From NCBI RefSeq assembly GCF_000445185.1, contig NZ_AVAF01000171.1, positions 36,870 to 100,869 of the forward strand: a DNA stretch of 64,000 nt, read 5' to 3'. Made by a program: the position numbers and the translations under genes. Numbering within the stretch: the first letter of the stretch is position 1; the number at the start of each line of letters is the position of its first letter. Source of the stretch: Thermoanaerobacter sp. A7A. GTDB lineage: Bacteria; Bacillota; Thermoanaerobacteria; Thermoanaerobacterales; Thermoanaerobacteraceae. The notes beneath the pieces are model-generated. The model saw nothing but the letters and a program-made list of their open reading frames with translations, was not told the DNA's origin and did not search any database. This document shows, one piece after another, positions 25,638-33,473 of the stretch.

Positions 25638-26189
25638 TTGAAGGCTACAGGAATTGTACGCAGAATAGATGATTTAGGAAGAGTTGTTATTCCTAAAGAA
25701 ATTCGAAGAACATTAAGAATTAAGGAAGGAGACCCTTTAGAAATTTTTACAGATAAAGAAGGAGAGATAATTTTAAAGAAATATTCTCCAATAAGTGAAT
25801 TAAGCGATTTTGCGCAAGAGTACGCTGATAGCATATATCAATCTACAAAGCACCCTGTATGCATTACAGATACAGATAATGTAATAGCTGTTTCCGGTGT
25901 AGCAAAAAAAGAATTAATTGATAAACCAATAAGTCAAGAATTAGAAAAATATTTGGAAGAAAAAAAGACGATAATGCTTGGGACTGGGAAAGATAAAGGA
26001 CCGATTAAAATAGCAGATGGACAGGAATTTAACATTACATCTCAAGTTATAGTTCCTATTATTTCAAGAGGAGATACAATAGGAAGTGTGGTGATTTTTA
26101 CTAAAGAAGCCGGTGAAGCAGTTACAGAAGTTGAAGCAAAAATCGCTGAAACTGCTGCTGCTTTTTTGGGTAAACAGATGGAAGAATAA
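25638..26189 (+). CDS. spoVT: Stage V sporulation regulator SpoVT
   Basis: Forespore DNA-binding regulator, 183 aa. The N-terminal AbrB-type swapped-hairpin domain is KATGIVRRIDDLGRVVIPKE onward (residues 2-50); a C-terminal GAF-like domain follows (about 55-180). Start is TTG 25638, 7 nt after GGAGGT; the ATG at 25623 overlaps that SD and is rejected. Length matches the 178-aa Bacillus protein. Confidence 0.96.
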   Translation: MKATGIVRRIDDLGRVVIPKEIRRTLRIKEGDPLEIFTDKEGEIILKKYSPISELSDFAQEYADSIYQSTKHPVCITDTDNVIAVSGVAKKELIDKPISQELEKYLEEKKTIMLGTGKDKGPIKIADGQEFNITSQVIVPIISRGDTIGSVVIFTKEAGEAVTEVEAKIAETAAAFLGKQMEE

Positions 26190-26199
26190 ATTTATATAC

Positions 26200-26227
26200 A
26201 CATATATATACCCCTCTGCATATTATA
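26200..26227 (+). promoter_or_regulatory. Sigma-K-type promoter of yabG
   Basis: AC at 26200-26201, 17 bp, CATATTATA at 26219-26227, matching AC-N16/17-CATANNNTA. yabG is sigma-K-dependent in Bacillus. A CCCCTCTGC (26211-26219) / GCAGGGGGG (26245-26253) pairing could hide the SD in read-through transcripts from spoVT. Confidence 0.6.
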
Positions 26228-26261
26228 AACTATGAATTAAGCTGCGCAGGGGGGTTAATTT

Positions 26262-27116
26262 ATGGCTTTTCGCATTAATGATATTGTAATGAGAAAGTCT
26301 TATGGCTCTGACATTTTGTTTAGAGTCATTAATGTTATAGATAATAAAGGAGTAAGACATTATCTTTTACACGGTTTAAACATGAGAATAATTGCAGATG
26401 CACCAGAAGATGACCTTATAGAGGCTTCTCGCGCCAAAATTGCGGAATATGATAGGCCTTATAGAGAAAAGGCAGAATACCTTTTAAAAAAAATTGCTTC
26501 TTCAAAAAACCTTCAGCGAAAAAAAGGGATGGTACGTGCAAGTCGGCAAGAGCCTTACGGAAGGCCAGGAAAAGTTCTTCACATAGATGGAGATGAAGAA
26601 TATTTAAATATATGTCTTGATGCTTATAAAAAGGTTGGTATGGAAGTCGTAGGAGTAGTGGTAAAGGAAGAAGAACAACCAGATAAAGTGTATGACCTTT
26701 TAGAAAAATATAGGCCGGATATATTGGTTCTTACAGGTCATGATAGTATAAGAAGCAATAGCAGGGATTATGGCGATATAAACAACTATAGAAATTCTAA
26801 GTATTTTGTGGAAGCGGTTAAAAATGCAAGAAAGTACGAACCTGCACTTGACAATTTAGTGATTTTTGCAGGAGCTTGTCAATCAAATTACGAAGCTCTT
26901 ATAAAGGTGGGAGCCAATTATGCCAGCTCTCCAGAAAGGGTTTTAATACACTGCCTTGATCCAGTCTTGGTAAGTGAAAAAGTAGCTTTTTCCCATATAA
27001 ATGAGCTTGTAAAAATTGAAGAATTAATAGAAAACACTATAACGGGAGCACCAGGAATTGGAGGATTGCAGACAATGGGAAAATTTAGATATGGTGTTCC
27101 AAAAGGCAAATATTAA
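26262..27116 (+). CDS. yabG: Sporulation-specific protease YabG
   Basis: Coat-processing protease made in the mother cell; 284 aa. It has the family start MAFRINDIVMRKSYGSDILF and the conserved DILVLTGHDS, FAGACQSNYE and ASSPERVLIHCLDPV segments, including the His and Cys thought to act in catalysis. It cleaves spore coat and cortex-protease precursors in Bacillus and Clostridium. SD AGGGGGG 8 nt upstream. In Bacillus yabG also precedes veg. Confidence 0.93.
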   Translation: MAFRINDIVMRKSYGSDILFRVINVIDNKGVRHYLLHGLNMRIIADAPEDDLIEASRAKIAEYDRPYREKAEYLLKKIASSKNLQRKKGMVRASRQEPYGRPGKVLHIDGDEEYLNICLDAYKKVGMEVVGVVVKEEEQPDKVYDLLEKYRPDILVLTGHDSIRSNSRDYGDINNYRNSKYFVEAVKNARKYEPALDNLVIFAGACQSNYEALIKVGANYASSPERVLIHCLDPVLVSEKVAFSHINELVKIEELIENTITGAPGIGGLQTMGKFRYGVPKGKY

Positions 27117-27152
27117 ATTAATTTACTCCTTAAGCTAAAAATTATTGATTAA

Positions 27153-27187
27153 ATGCAAATATCTCTGAGATTTGCATATTTTTTTTT
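27153..27187 (+). terminator. yabG terminator
   Basis: ATGCAAAT-A-TCTC pairs with GAGATTTGCAT (one bulged A), followed by ATTTTTTTTT. Confidence 0.85.
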
Positions 27188-27209
27188 GTTTTTTGTATAA
27201 AAATCATTA

Positions 27210-27239
27210 TTGACAAGTAGGCAGGTGCACTGATATAAT
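27210..27239 (+). promoter_or_regulatory. Upstream veg promoter P1
   Basis: TTGACA at 27210-27215, 18-bp spacer, TATAAT at 27234-27239: perfect hexamers. Confidence 0.75.
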
Positions 27240-27248
27240 ATTATACCC

Positions 27249-27277
27249 TTGACATTGTCTGAAAATTGTGGTACAAT
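27249..27277 (+). promoter_or_regulatory. Downstream veg promoter P2
   Basis: TTGACA at 27249-27254, 17-bp spacer, TACAAT at 27272-27277. The hexamers and spacing equal those of the well-known strong Pveg of Bacillus subtilis. The in-frame TTG at 27249 therefore cannot be the veg start. Confidence 0.85.
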
Positions 27278-27308
27278 ATTCACAGCATGTGCTAAGGAGT
27301 TGATAGTG

Positions 27309-27575
27309 GTGGCAGATAGATCAACCCTTGATGAAATAAAAAAACAATTGGATAAACATATAGGTGCTCGAGTTCGCCTTAAAACAAATGGTGGCAGAAA
27401 AAAGACCATAATAAAAGAGGGATTATTAGAAAAGACATATCCGAGCATTTTTATTGTGGTATTAGATGGACAAGGAGCGACCCGGAGGGTTTCTTACAGT
27501 TATTCAGATATTTTGACAGATACAGTAGAGTTGACAGTGATGGAAGGAAATAAAAAAATCCAGTGTCTCCAATGA
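27309..27575 (+). CDS. veg: Veg protein
   Basis: Small conserved Firmicute protein of about 88 aa. The family core GARVRLKTNGGRKKT, EKTYPSIF and RRVSYSYSDILTDTVELTV is complete. Veg has been linked to biofilm gene control in Bacillus; its molecular role is unclear. Start GTG 27309 (or GTG 27306) follows AAGGAG at 27294-27299. It is transcribed alone from two strong promoters and ends at a terminator. Confidence 0.93.
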   Translation: MADRSTLDEIKKQLDKHIGARVRLKTNGGRKKTIIKEGLLEKTYPSIFIVVLDGQGATRRVSYSYSDILTDTVELTVMEGNKKIQCLQ

Positions 27576-27601
27576 CCGAAGATATTCGGTCTTATTTTTT
27601 T
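27574..27601 (+). terminator. veg terminator
   Basis: GACCGAA-GATA-TTCGGTC followed by TTATTTTTTT. Confidence 0.9.
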
Positions 27602-27681
27602 GGCATAATTTTACCTCAATAACTATATATTATATTAGCATATCTTATTGTGAAGGACTATTATTTTAAGGAGGTAAAAGC

Positions 27682-29208
27682 ATGCCACAGGTGTATAAAG
27701 ATATTTTAGAGTTTGATTCTGTATCGGGTACATATGATACTCAACTTCTGGTAGAGAGTGATATAATTGTTCCTGAGAATGAACCGGACGTGCTGGTACT
27801 TTTGGCATTAAATCCTCGGACATATATTAATGAAGTTTTTGTGACAGAAGGAAAAGTTCAGTTTGAAGGTAAATTAGCATTAGATATTTTGTATTTGGGC
27901 GAAAAAAATGGAGAGCTTGAAAGGATTGAAAAAGAAATTGACTATTCACATGTAATTGAGGATGAAGGTATTGATAAGAGGAGCAGATGTATGTTAGTTG
28001 CAAATGTTGAAAATGTTGACTACAAGTTGGTAAACAGTAGAAAAATAAGTATGAGAGCTGTAATAAAGATACAATGTAGGTTAGTAGTATCTGATAAAAA
28101 AGAAGTAGTAATAGGAGCTGAAGATTCGATAAAAGTGGAATCCCTAAAGAAAAAAGTGAAGTTAATGCATACAGTGGGGCAAAATAGTGTAGAAGTCTTT
28201 GTAAAAGATAAAATAAAAGTTCCTGAGGGGGAAGCCCCTATTCAAAAAGTCGTAAAAACAGATGTGGCAGTAAAACCGGAGGAAATTAAAGTCACTGATA
28301 ACAAAGTAATAGTTCAAGGAAGTGTACAATGTAATATTTTATATATTTCACAGGAAGGAGAATTTGGAAATTTAGAAGCAGATTTAAATTATGCAAATTT
28401 TGTAGATATTCCTGGGGCTTTAAGTTATATGTCGGCTAAAACTCAAGAGGAACTCATGGAGGTAATTACAACCGCAGTGGAGGATGAAAAGGGAGAAAAT
28501 ACTATTTTAGATATAGAAGTCACAATAAGGGTAAAAGTTCAAGTGTTTGAGACGGAGGATAGAGAGCTTCCTGTTGATGCCTATGGTACAAAAGCTTATA
28601 TTCAACCCATGAAAGAAAATTTAACTGTGATAGAGAAATTAGAATCTTTTAAATCTCAATTTGTAGTCAAAACTAATGTAGAATTACCTTCTCTCTTAAA
28701 AAGATTTATAGATGTTGTGGTTATTCCTATTATATCTGACTACAGTGTAGATGTAGATAAATTGGTTTTAGAAGGAATATTAGATTATACTATTTTATAT
28801 TTGTCTGAAGAAGGTAGTGTAAAGTCTTATAGAGATGAATATCCTTTTAAGACTTTTGTTGAGATAAGTCAAGTTAAAGGACCCATGTTGGTTGATATAA
28901 AAATTTCTCATGTTTCCTATGAAATAATAGCCATGAAAGAAATTGAATTAAAGTTTGCAATTGATAATACAGTTGATTTACTTGCAGAGAAAGAAATAGA
29001 GGTTATTGTAGACCTTAAAGAAATCGAAGCCCCAAGAGAAATCGATAATAAACACAGCATTGTTGTTTACATGATTCAAAAAGGTGAAACCTTGTGGGAT
29101 ATCGCTAAAAGGTATAGAGTAGGCCTTGAAGAATTAATTTCTGCCAATGGTTTAGAAGAAGAAAAAGTTTCAGAGGGAATGAAATTAATAATACCTATGG
29201 AAGAATGA
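27682..29208 (+). CDS. SipL-like spore coat/cortex protein (SPOCS/DUF3794 repeats plus LysM)
   Basis: 508 aa. Two or three DUF3794/SPOCS units (PQVYKDILEFDSVSG onward; repeated QCRLVV / QCNILYIS / LDYTILYLS strands) are followed by a C-terminal LysM domain at about 462-506 (YMIQKGETLWDIAKRYRVG). This architecture and length match Clostridioides difficile SipL, which binds SpoIVA and tethers the coat to the forespore. SD AAGGAGG. A CATATCTTA at 27639-27647 resembles a mother-cell sigma-E/sigma-K -10. It occupies the site between veg and ispE that holds sspF in Bacillus. Confidence 0.85.
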   Translation: MPQVYKDILEFDSVSGTYDTQLLVESDIIVPENEPDVLVLLALNPRTYINEVFVTEGKVQFEGKLALDILYLGEKNGELERIEKEIDYSHVIEDEGIDKRSRCMLVANVENVDYKLVNSRKISMRAVIKIQCRLVVSDKKEVVIGAEDSIKVESLKKKVKLMHTVGQNSVEVFVKDKIKVPEGEAPIQKVVKTDVAVKPEEIKVTDNKVIVQGSVQCNILYISQEGEFGNLEADLNYANFVDIPGALSYMSAKTQEELMEVITTAVEDEKGENTILDIEVTIRVKVQVFETEDRELPVDAYGTKAYIQPMKENLTVIEKLESFKSQFVVKTNVELPSLLKRFIDVVVIPIISDYSVDVDKLVLEGILDYTILYLSEEGSVKSYRDEYPFKTFVEISQVKGPMLVDIKISHVSYEIIAMKEIELKFAIDNTVDLLAEKEIEVIVDLKEIEAPREIDNKHSIVVYMIQKGETLWDIAKRYRVGLEELISANGLEEEKVSEGMKLIIPMEE

Positions 29209-29234
29209 TACGCAGGAGACTGCGTATTTTTTTT
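29207..29234 (+). terminator. Terminator after sipL-like gene
   Basis: ATACGCAG-GAGA-CTGCGTAT followed by TTTTTTT. Confidence 0.9.
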
Positions 29235-29306
29235 ACAGAAAATTTATTGTATAATGTATAATATATAACTATAATATTATTGAAAGAGCGTGGATGGGAT
29301 GGAGAA

Positions 29307-30176
29307 ATGAAAAAAATCAAAGTAAAGGCCTATGCTAAAATTAATTTATCTTTAGATGTATTAGGAAAGAGAGAAGATGGGTATCATGAAATTTCTACAA
29401 TAATGCAATCAATTGATTTGGCTGATATTTTAGAGTTTGAAAAAAGCGAAATAGTCAAGGTTTTTTGCAATGACCATAGAGTACCTTTAGGAGAAGATAA
29501 TTTAATAGTGAAGGTCATTAACCTTCTAAAAGAAAAATACCAAAAAAAAGAAGGGGTGTTAGTCAAGCTTGACAAGAGAATCCCTTTAGCTGCCGGCCTT
29601 GCTGGGGGAAGTGCTGATGCTGCTGCTACAATTGTTGCATTAGACAAATTATGGAATTTGAATATGTCAAAAGAAGAAAAAAAAGAAATTGCTTTGAAAG
29701 TTGGAGCAGATGTTCCTTTCTGTCTGGAAGGTGGGACAAAGCTTGCGAAAGGCATAGGGGAAATATTTGAAAATTTAAAGGTTCCCTCTATGAGTTTACT
29801 TCTTGTAAAACCTGATATTGAAATTTCCACAAAAGAAATTTATGATAAATGGGACAGACTTAATTTTAAAAGTCACCATGCTACTTTTTTAGTTGCTCAA
29901 GCTATACAAGAAGGAAACATATACAAAATTGCAGAAAATATAAAAAACGATTTAGAATTGGTAACTTCTCGGGAATGTGAAGTTATTAATCAAATAAAAG
30001 AGGAATTGCTTAAAAAAGGCGCATTAGGATGTGCTATGTCAGGTAGTGGTCCCACTGTTTACGGAATTTTTGACGATTTAGAAAGACTTAAGAGAGCTTA
30101 TGAGGATTTAAAAGAAGTTTACAGTTTTGTGTTTTTTTCAAAAACTATAGATAAGGGGTTAGAATTGTATGAATGA
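29307..30176 (+). CDS. ispE: 4-diphosphocytidyl-2-C-methyl-D-erythritol kinase
   Basis: GHMP kinase of the non-mevalonate isoprenoid pathway, about 289 aa. Motif 1 is VKAYAKINLSLDVLGKREDGYHE, the ATP loop is PLAAGLAGGSADAAA, and motif 3 is GCAMSGSGPTVYGIF. ATG 29307 gives the normal family start; the longer frame from 29280 adds nine unrelated residues. The stop overlaps the next gene's ATG by 8 nt, so both are co-transcribed. Confidence 0.95.
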   Translation: MKKIKVKAYAKINLSLDVLGKREDGYHEISTIMQSIDLADILEFEKSEIVKVFCNDHRVPLGEDNLIVKVINLLKEKYQKKEGVLVKLDKRIPLAAGLAGGSADAAATIVALDKLWNLNMSKEEKKEIALKVGADVPFCLEGGTKLAKGIGEIFENLKVPSMSLLLVKPDIEISTKEIYDKWDRLNFKSHHATFLVAQAIQEGNIYKIAENIKNDLELVTSRECEVINQIKEELLKKGALGCAMSGSGPTVYGIFDDLERLKRAYEDLKEVYSFVFFSKTIDKGLELYE

Positions 30177-30846
30177 TTTTCTTCCATTGGAAAATTATAA
30201 ACCGCTAAGAGATGTAGTTTTTGATTACATGAAAGATGCCATAATTACAGGCAAGTTAAAACCTGGAGAGAGACTTATGGAAGTTCAGCTGGCAGAAAAG
30301 CTGGGAGTAAGTCGGACTCCAGTGAGAGAGGCGATTAGAAAATTAGAACTTGAGGGGCTAGTTGTTATGGTTCCTCGAAAGGGTGCTTATGTGGCAGATT
30401 TGGATGCAAAAGACCTTTTGAATGTTTTAGAAGTAAGAAGTTCGTTAGAAGGATTAGCTGCTTCCCTAGCTGCTGAAAGGATAACGGATGAAGAAATTGA
30501 TAAATTAAAGAAAATTGTAGAGGAATTTCAAAAAAAGATAGAAGAAGGTGATAATGAAGGGCTAGTGAAGTTGGATAAAGAATTTCATGATTTAATTTTT
30601 ACTGCTTCACGAAATGACAGATTAATTCAAATAATGAATAATTTACAAGAACATGTACACAGATTTAGAGTTAGGTATATAAACGAAGAGAAAAAAGCGA
30701 AAAAGATACATCAAGAGCATAAAAAAATTACAGAAGCTATCGAAGCAAGAGATACAGATGCTGCAAGAAGATGGGCAGAGAAGCATATACGCAATTTCCA
30801 GACAGAGGTTGTAAAAGACATAAAGTATTTTAGTTACAAGGAGTGA
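30169..30846 (+). CDS. GntR/FadR-family regulator (FCD domain)
   Basis: 225 aa. The N-terminal winged helix (about 12-75) is LRDVVFDYMKDAIITGKLKPGERL then KLGVSRTPVREAIRKLELEGLV. The C-terminal all-helical FCD domain (about 88-210) carries Asp, His and metal-site patterns (DKEFHDLIF, EHKKITEAIEARD). The ligand is probably a small carboxylate and unknown here. Overlapped by ispE upstream and coupled to the nucleotidyltransferase gene downstream. Confidence 0.9.
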   Translation: MNDFLPLENYKPLRDVVFDYMKDAIITGKLKPGERLMEVQLAEKLGVSRTPVREAIRKLELEGLVVMVPRKGAYVADLDAKDLLNVLEVRSSLEGLAASLAAERITDEEIDKLKKIVEEFQKKIEEGDNEGLVKLDKEFHDLIFTASRNDRLIQIMNNLQEHVHRFRVRYINEEKKAKKIHQEHKKITEAIEARDTDAARRWAEKHIRNFQTEVVKDIKYFSYKE

Positions 30847-30851
30847 TTTGG

Positions 30852-31580
30852 GTGAATGCCATAATTTTGGCCGGCAGTACTAAAGAGGACAAATTGCCTG
30901 ATAAAGCTTTTGTTAAAATAAATGAGAAGTATATGGTCTCTTATGTAATTGAGGCTTTAAGAGGTTGTGATAAAATAGATAAAATTGCAGTAGTTGGAGA
31001 TCCCGAAAAACTTAAAAAAGTAGCAGGGATAGATGTTATCATTGAACAAGCTGACAATATAATGGACAATGTTTTGAAAGGAGTAGAGCCTTTTAAAAAT
31101 GACAAAAGAGTCTTGATTCTTACTTGTGATATTCCTATGTTGACTAAAGAAGCTGTTTGCGATTTTATTGAAAAGTCAGAGGCTACAGGAGCGGACTTAT
31201 GTTATCCTATTGTTAGAAAAGAAGATAATTTAAAAAAGTTTCCTGAGGCTAAAAGGACTTATGCACGGGTGAAAGAAGGAGTTTTTACAGGTGGCAATAT
31301 TTTTTATGTTAACCCTGGAATCATAGATAAATTAATAAAAGATGCGAAACAATTTATAGCTTATAGAAAAAAACCATGGAAATTAGGAAAATTATTAGGA
31401 GGAAAGATATTATTTTTATTTTTAATAGGGAGACTTTCAATTTCTCATATTGAGAAAAAAGCAGAAGAGTTATTTAACATAAAAGGGAAGGCTATCATAT
31501 CTAAATATCCAGAAATAGGTAACGATGTTGATAAAGAAGAAGATGTAGTAATGGCAACTAAATATCTCAGTCGAAAATAG
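30852..31580 (+). CDS. MobA-like nucleotidyltransferase of unknown substrate
   Basis: About 242 aa with a GT-A/NTP-transferase fold: N-terminal NAIILAGSTKEDKLPDKAF, metal-binding LILTCDIPMLT (Asp) and FTGGNIFYVNP. The substrate cannot be told from sequence; it is not the MobA of molybdenum cofactor by context, since no mo-gene is near. GTG 30852 lies 8 nt after AAGGAG. It is the last gene of an ispE-gntR-nucleotidyltransferase transcript. Confidence 0.8.
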   Translation: MNAIILAGSTKEDKLPDKAFVKINEKYMVSYVIEALRGCDKIDKIAVVGDPEKLKKVAGIDVIIEQADNIMDNVLKGVEPFKNDKRVLILTCDIPMLTKEAVCDFIEKSEATGADLCYPIVRKEDNLKKFPEAKRTYARVKEGVFTGGNIFYVNPGIIDKLIKDAKQFIAYRKKPWKLGKLLGGKILFLFLIGRLSISHIEKKAEELFNIKGKAIISKYPEIGNDVDKEEDVVMATKYLSRK

Positions 31581-31600
31581 GCATAGGCCTATTTTTTTGT
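31573..31600 (+). terminator. Terminator after nucleotidyltransferase gene
   Basis: AAAATAGG-CATAGG-CCTATTTT followed by T; it includes the TAG stop. Confidence 0.8.
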
Positions 31601-31645
31601 ATATTTTTTTTCTGAGTGCAAAATATATATTCAGAAGGTGATGCG

Positions 31646-31858
31646 ATGTATAGCTTATTGCATTTTGTAAGACAATATTTTACAGTTTATATGTTTGCTA
31701 ATGTATTCATTGTAGGGATTTATGAGACTTTTATTGAGCCTAAATTTTTAGAGAGGAAAGGACTAGACAGAGATTCTAAGCTGTGTAGGTGGATTGGATT
31801 ATTTTATATTTTCATTGGAATAGTTGCTATTATTTTACGAACCTTTTTCCCTATGTAA
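31646..31858 (+). CDS. Small membrane protein ahead of the gerA operon
   Basis: 70 aa with two hydrophobic segments (about 8-30 and 52-68) around a charged loop containing RKGLDRDSKLCRWIG. ATG 31646 follows GAAGGTGATG; the longer frame from 31616 lacks an SD. It ends 10 nt before gerAA and is probably co-transcribed. It resembles the short CLC_0170-type membrane proteins of clostridia, but this is a weak recollection. A role in germination is a guess from position. Confidence 0.65.
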   Translation: MYSLLHFVRQYFTVYMFANVFIVGIYETFIEPKFLERKGLDRDSKLCRWIGLFYIFIGIVAIILRTFFPM

Positions 31859-31868
31859 GGAGGAGAAT

Positions 31869-33473
31869 ATGAGATTTTTTGATAAGATATTTGGCAAAAA
31901 AGACGATAAAAAAGAAGATAAAAATGGTATACCAGCTTCAAATAGTCTTAAGGTAAATTTAGATTATATAAAAAATAAATTAAAAGATTGTGATGATGTA
32001 ATATATAGAGATATTTGGGTGGGGGAAAACCAACAATATAATCTTGCAATTGTATTTATAGATGGACTTGTGGACAAAGACCTCATAAATGACCATGTAC
32101 TCCACTCTTTGCTTTTGGATTCAAGACAAGCAGACCCTTCTATTGAAAAGATAAAGAGAAATTTGTATGAGGTCATAAAGAAAGGGACTATAACAGGAGG
32201 AGACATAAAAGAGATTACAGATTTAGACAAGTGTATTTTGTCAATTTTGAGTGGAGACACTGCTTTGCTTTTTGATGGTTCTCCTGAAATAGTCATCATT
32301 TCTAGTAAAGGATGGCAGATGAGGTCAATTTCACCTCCCGAGGCAGAGACGGTTGTAAGAGGACCGAGAGAAGGGTTTACAGAAACAATAAGGGTTAACA
32401 CTGCTCTTGTAAGGAGATGGATTAGAGATCCCAAGTTAAAAATAAAGCAGATGCAGATTGGAGAAAGGACTCATACAGATGTAGCAGTGCTTTACATAGA
32501 AGATATTGTCGATAGGAATGTTTTGAATAAAGTGATGGAAAGGCTCAAAAATATAAAAATAGACGGTATTTTTGAAAGCGGGTATATAGAACAATTGATT
32601 GAAGAAGATTGGCATTCACCATTTCCTCAAGTTTTGAGTACAGAAAGGCCTGACAAGGTTGCAGCTTCTCTTTTAGAGGGAAGAGTGGCAATTTTGACAG
32701 ATAATACTCCTTTTGCTCTCATAATACCTACTACTCTCGCTACTCTTTTTCAATCGCCTGAAGATTATTACGAAAGGTGGATGATATCTTCACTTTTAAG
32801 AATTTTGAGATTTCTTGCAGCAATCGTCGCATTAATTTCGCCTGCTGTTTACATAGCTTTTACAGCCTATCATCCAGGCCTTATACCGACTAAATTGACT
32901 TTGTATGTTGCAGCAACACGACAAGGTATGCCTTTTCCTGCCTTTTTTGAAGCTTTTATTATGGAAGCGACTTTTGAGCTTTTAAGAGAGGCAGGAGTTA
33001 GACTTCCCGTACCTATAGGGCAAACTATTGGCATTGTAGGTGGTCTTATTATAGGACAAGCTGCTGTCCAAGCGGGTATTGTAAGCCCATTGATGGTAAT
33101 AGTGGTAGCCGTTACAGCTGTAGCTTCTTTTGCAATACCCAGTTACAGCGCTGCCATTGCTTTTAGAATGCTAAGATTTATATTTATGATTCTTGCAGCT
33201 GTTTTTGGTTTGTATGGTATAATGTTGGGATTTATGATAGTTCTCACTCACTTGGTTGTTTTAAAAAGTTTTGGGGTTCCGTATCTTTCTCCTTTTGTGG
33301 AAATAGACCTAAGTGACCTTGCGGATGCTTTAATAAAAGCTCCTATAATGTACTTTAAAAATCGGCCAGAAATTTTAGATACTCCTGATAGAAAAAAGAT
33401 GAAAGATTTAAGAGAAGAAAAAATAGAAAGCATAGAAGACGATAGGAGAGACAACAATGATAAAAAACAATGA
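31869..33473 (+). CDS. gerAA: Spore germination receptor subunit A (GerA family)
   Basis: 534 aa. The large N-terminal soluble domain (to about 300) includes TIETVV-type conserved segments (FDGSPEIVIISSKGW, ESGYIEQLIEED, DKVAASLLEGRVAI); the C-terminal membrane part (about 310-490) has FHPGLIPTKLTLYVAATRQG-like sequence and ends in a cytoplasmic tail. Together with B and C subunits it forms a nutrient receptor in the spore inner membrane. ATG 31869 has SD AGGAGGAG. Its 3' end overlaps gerAB by 17 nt. The nutrient is unknown. Confidence 0.93.
   Translation: MRFFDKIFGKKDDKKEDKNGIPASNSLKVNLDYIKNKLKDCDDVIYRDIWVGENQQYNLAIVFIDGLVDKDLINDHVLHSLLLDSRQADPSIEKIKRNLYEVIKKGTITGGDIKEITDLDKCILSILSGDTALLFDGSPEIVIISSKGWQMRSISPPEAETVVRGPREGFTETIRVNTALVRRWIRDPKLKIKQMQIGERTHTDVAVLYIEDIVDRNVLNKVMERLKNIKIDGIFESGYIEQLIEEDWHSPFPQVLSTERPDKVAASLLEGRVAILTDNTPFALIIPTTLATLFQSPEDYYERWMISSLLRILRFLAAIVALISPAVYIAFTAYHPGLIPTKLTLYVAATRQGMPFPAFFEAFIMEATFELLREAGVRLPVPIGQTIGIVGGLIIGQAAVQAGIVSPLMVIVVAVTAVASFAIPSYSAAIAFRMLRFIFMILAAVFGLYGIMLGFMIVLTHLVVLKSFGVPYLSPFVEIDLSDLADALIKAPIMYFKNRPEILDTPDRKKMKDLREEKIESIEDDRRDNNDKKQ

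Noticed and set aside
27249..27308. Extended N-terminus of Veg from TTG 27249
   Set aside because: The added codons are the -35/-10 of the veg promoter; the SD AAGGAG lies at 27294-27299, so translation starts at GTG 27306 or 27309.
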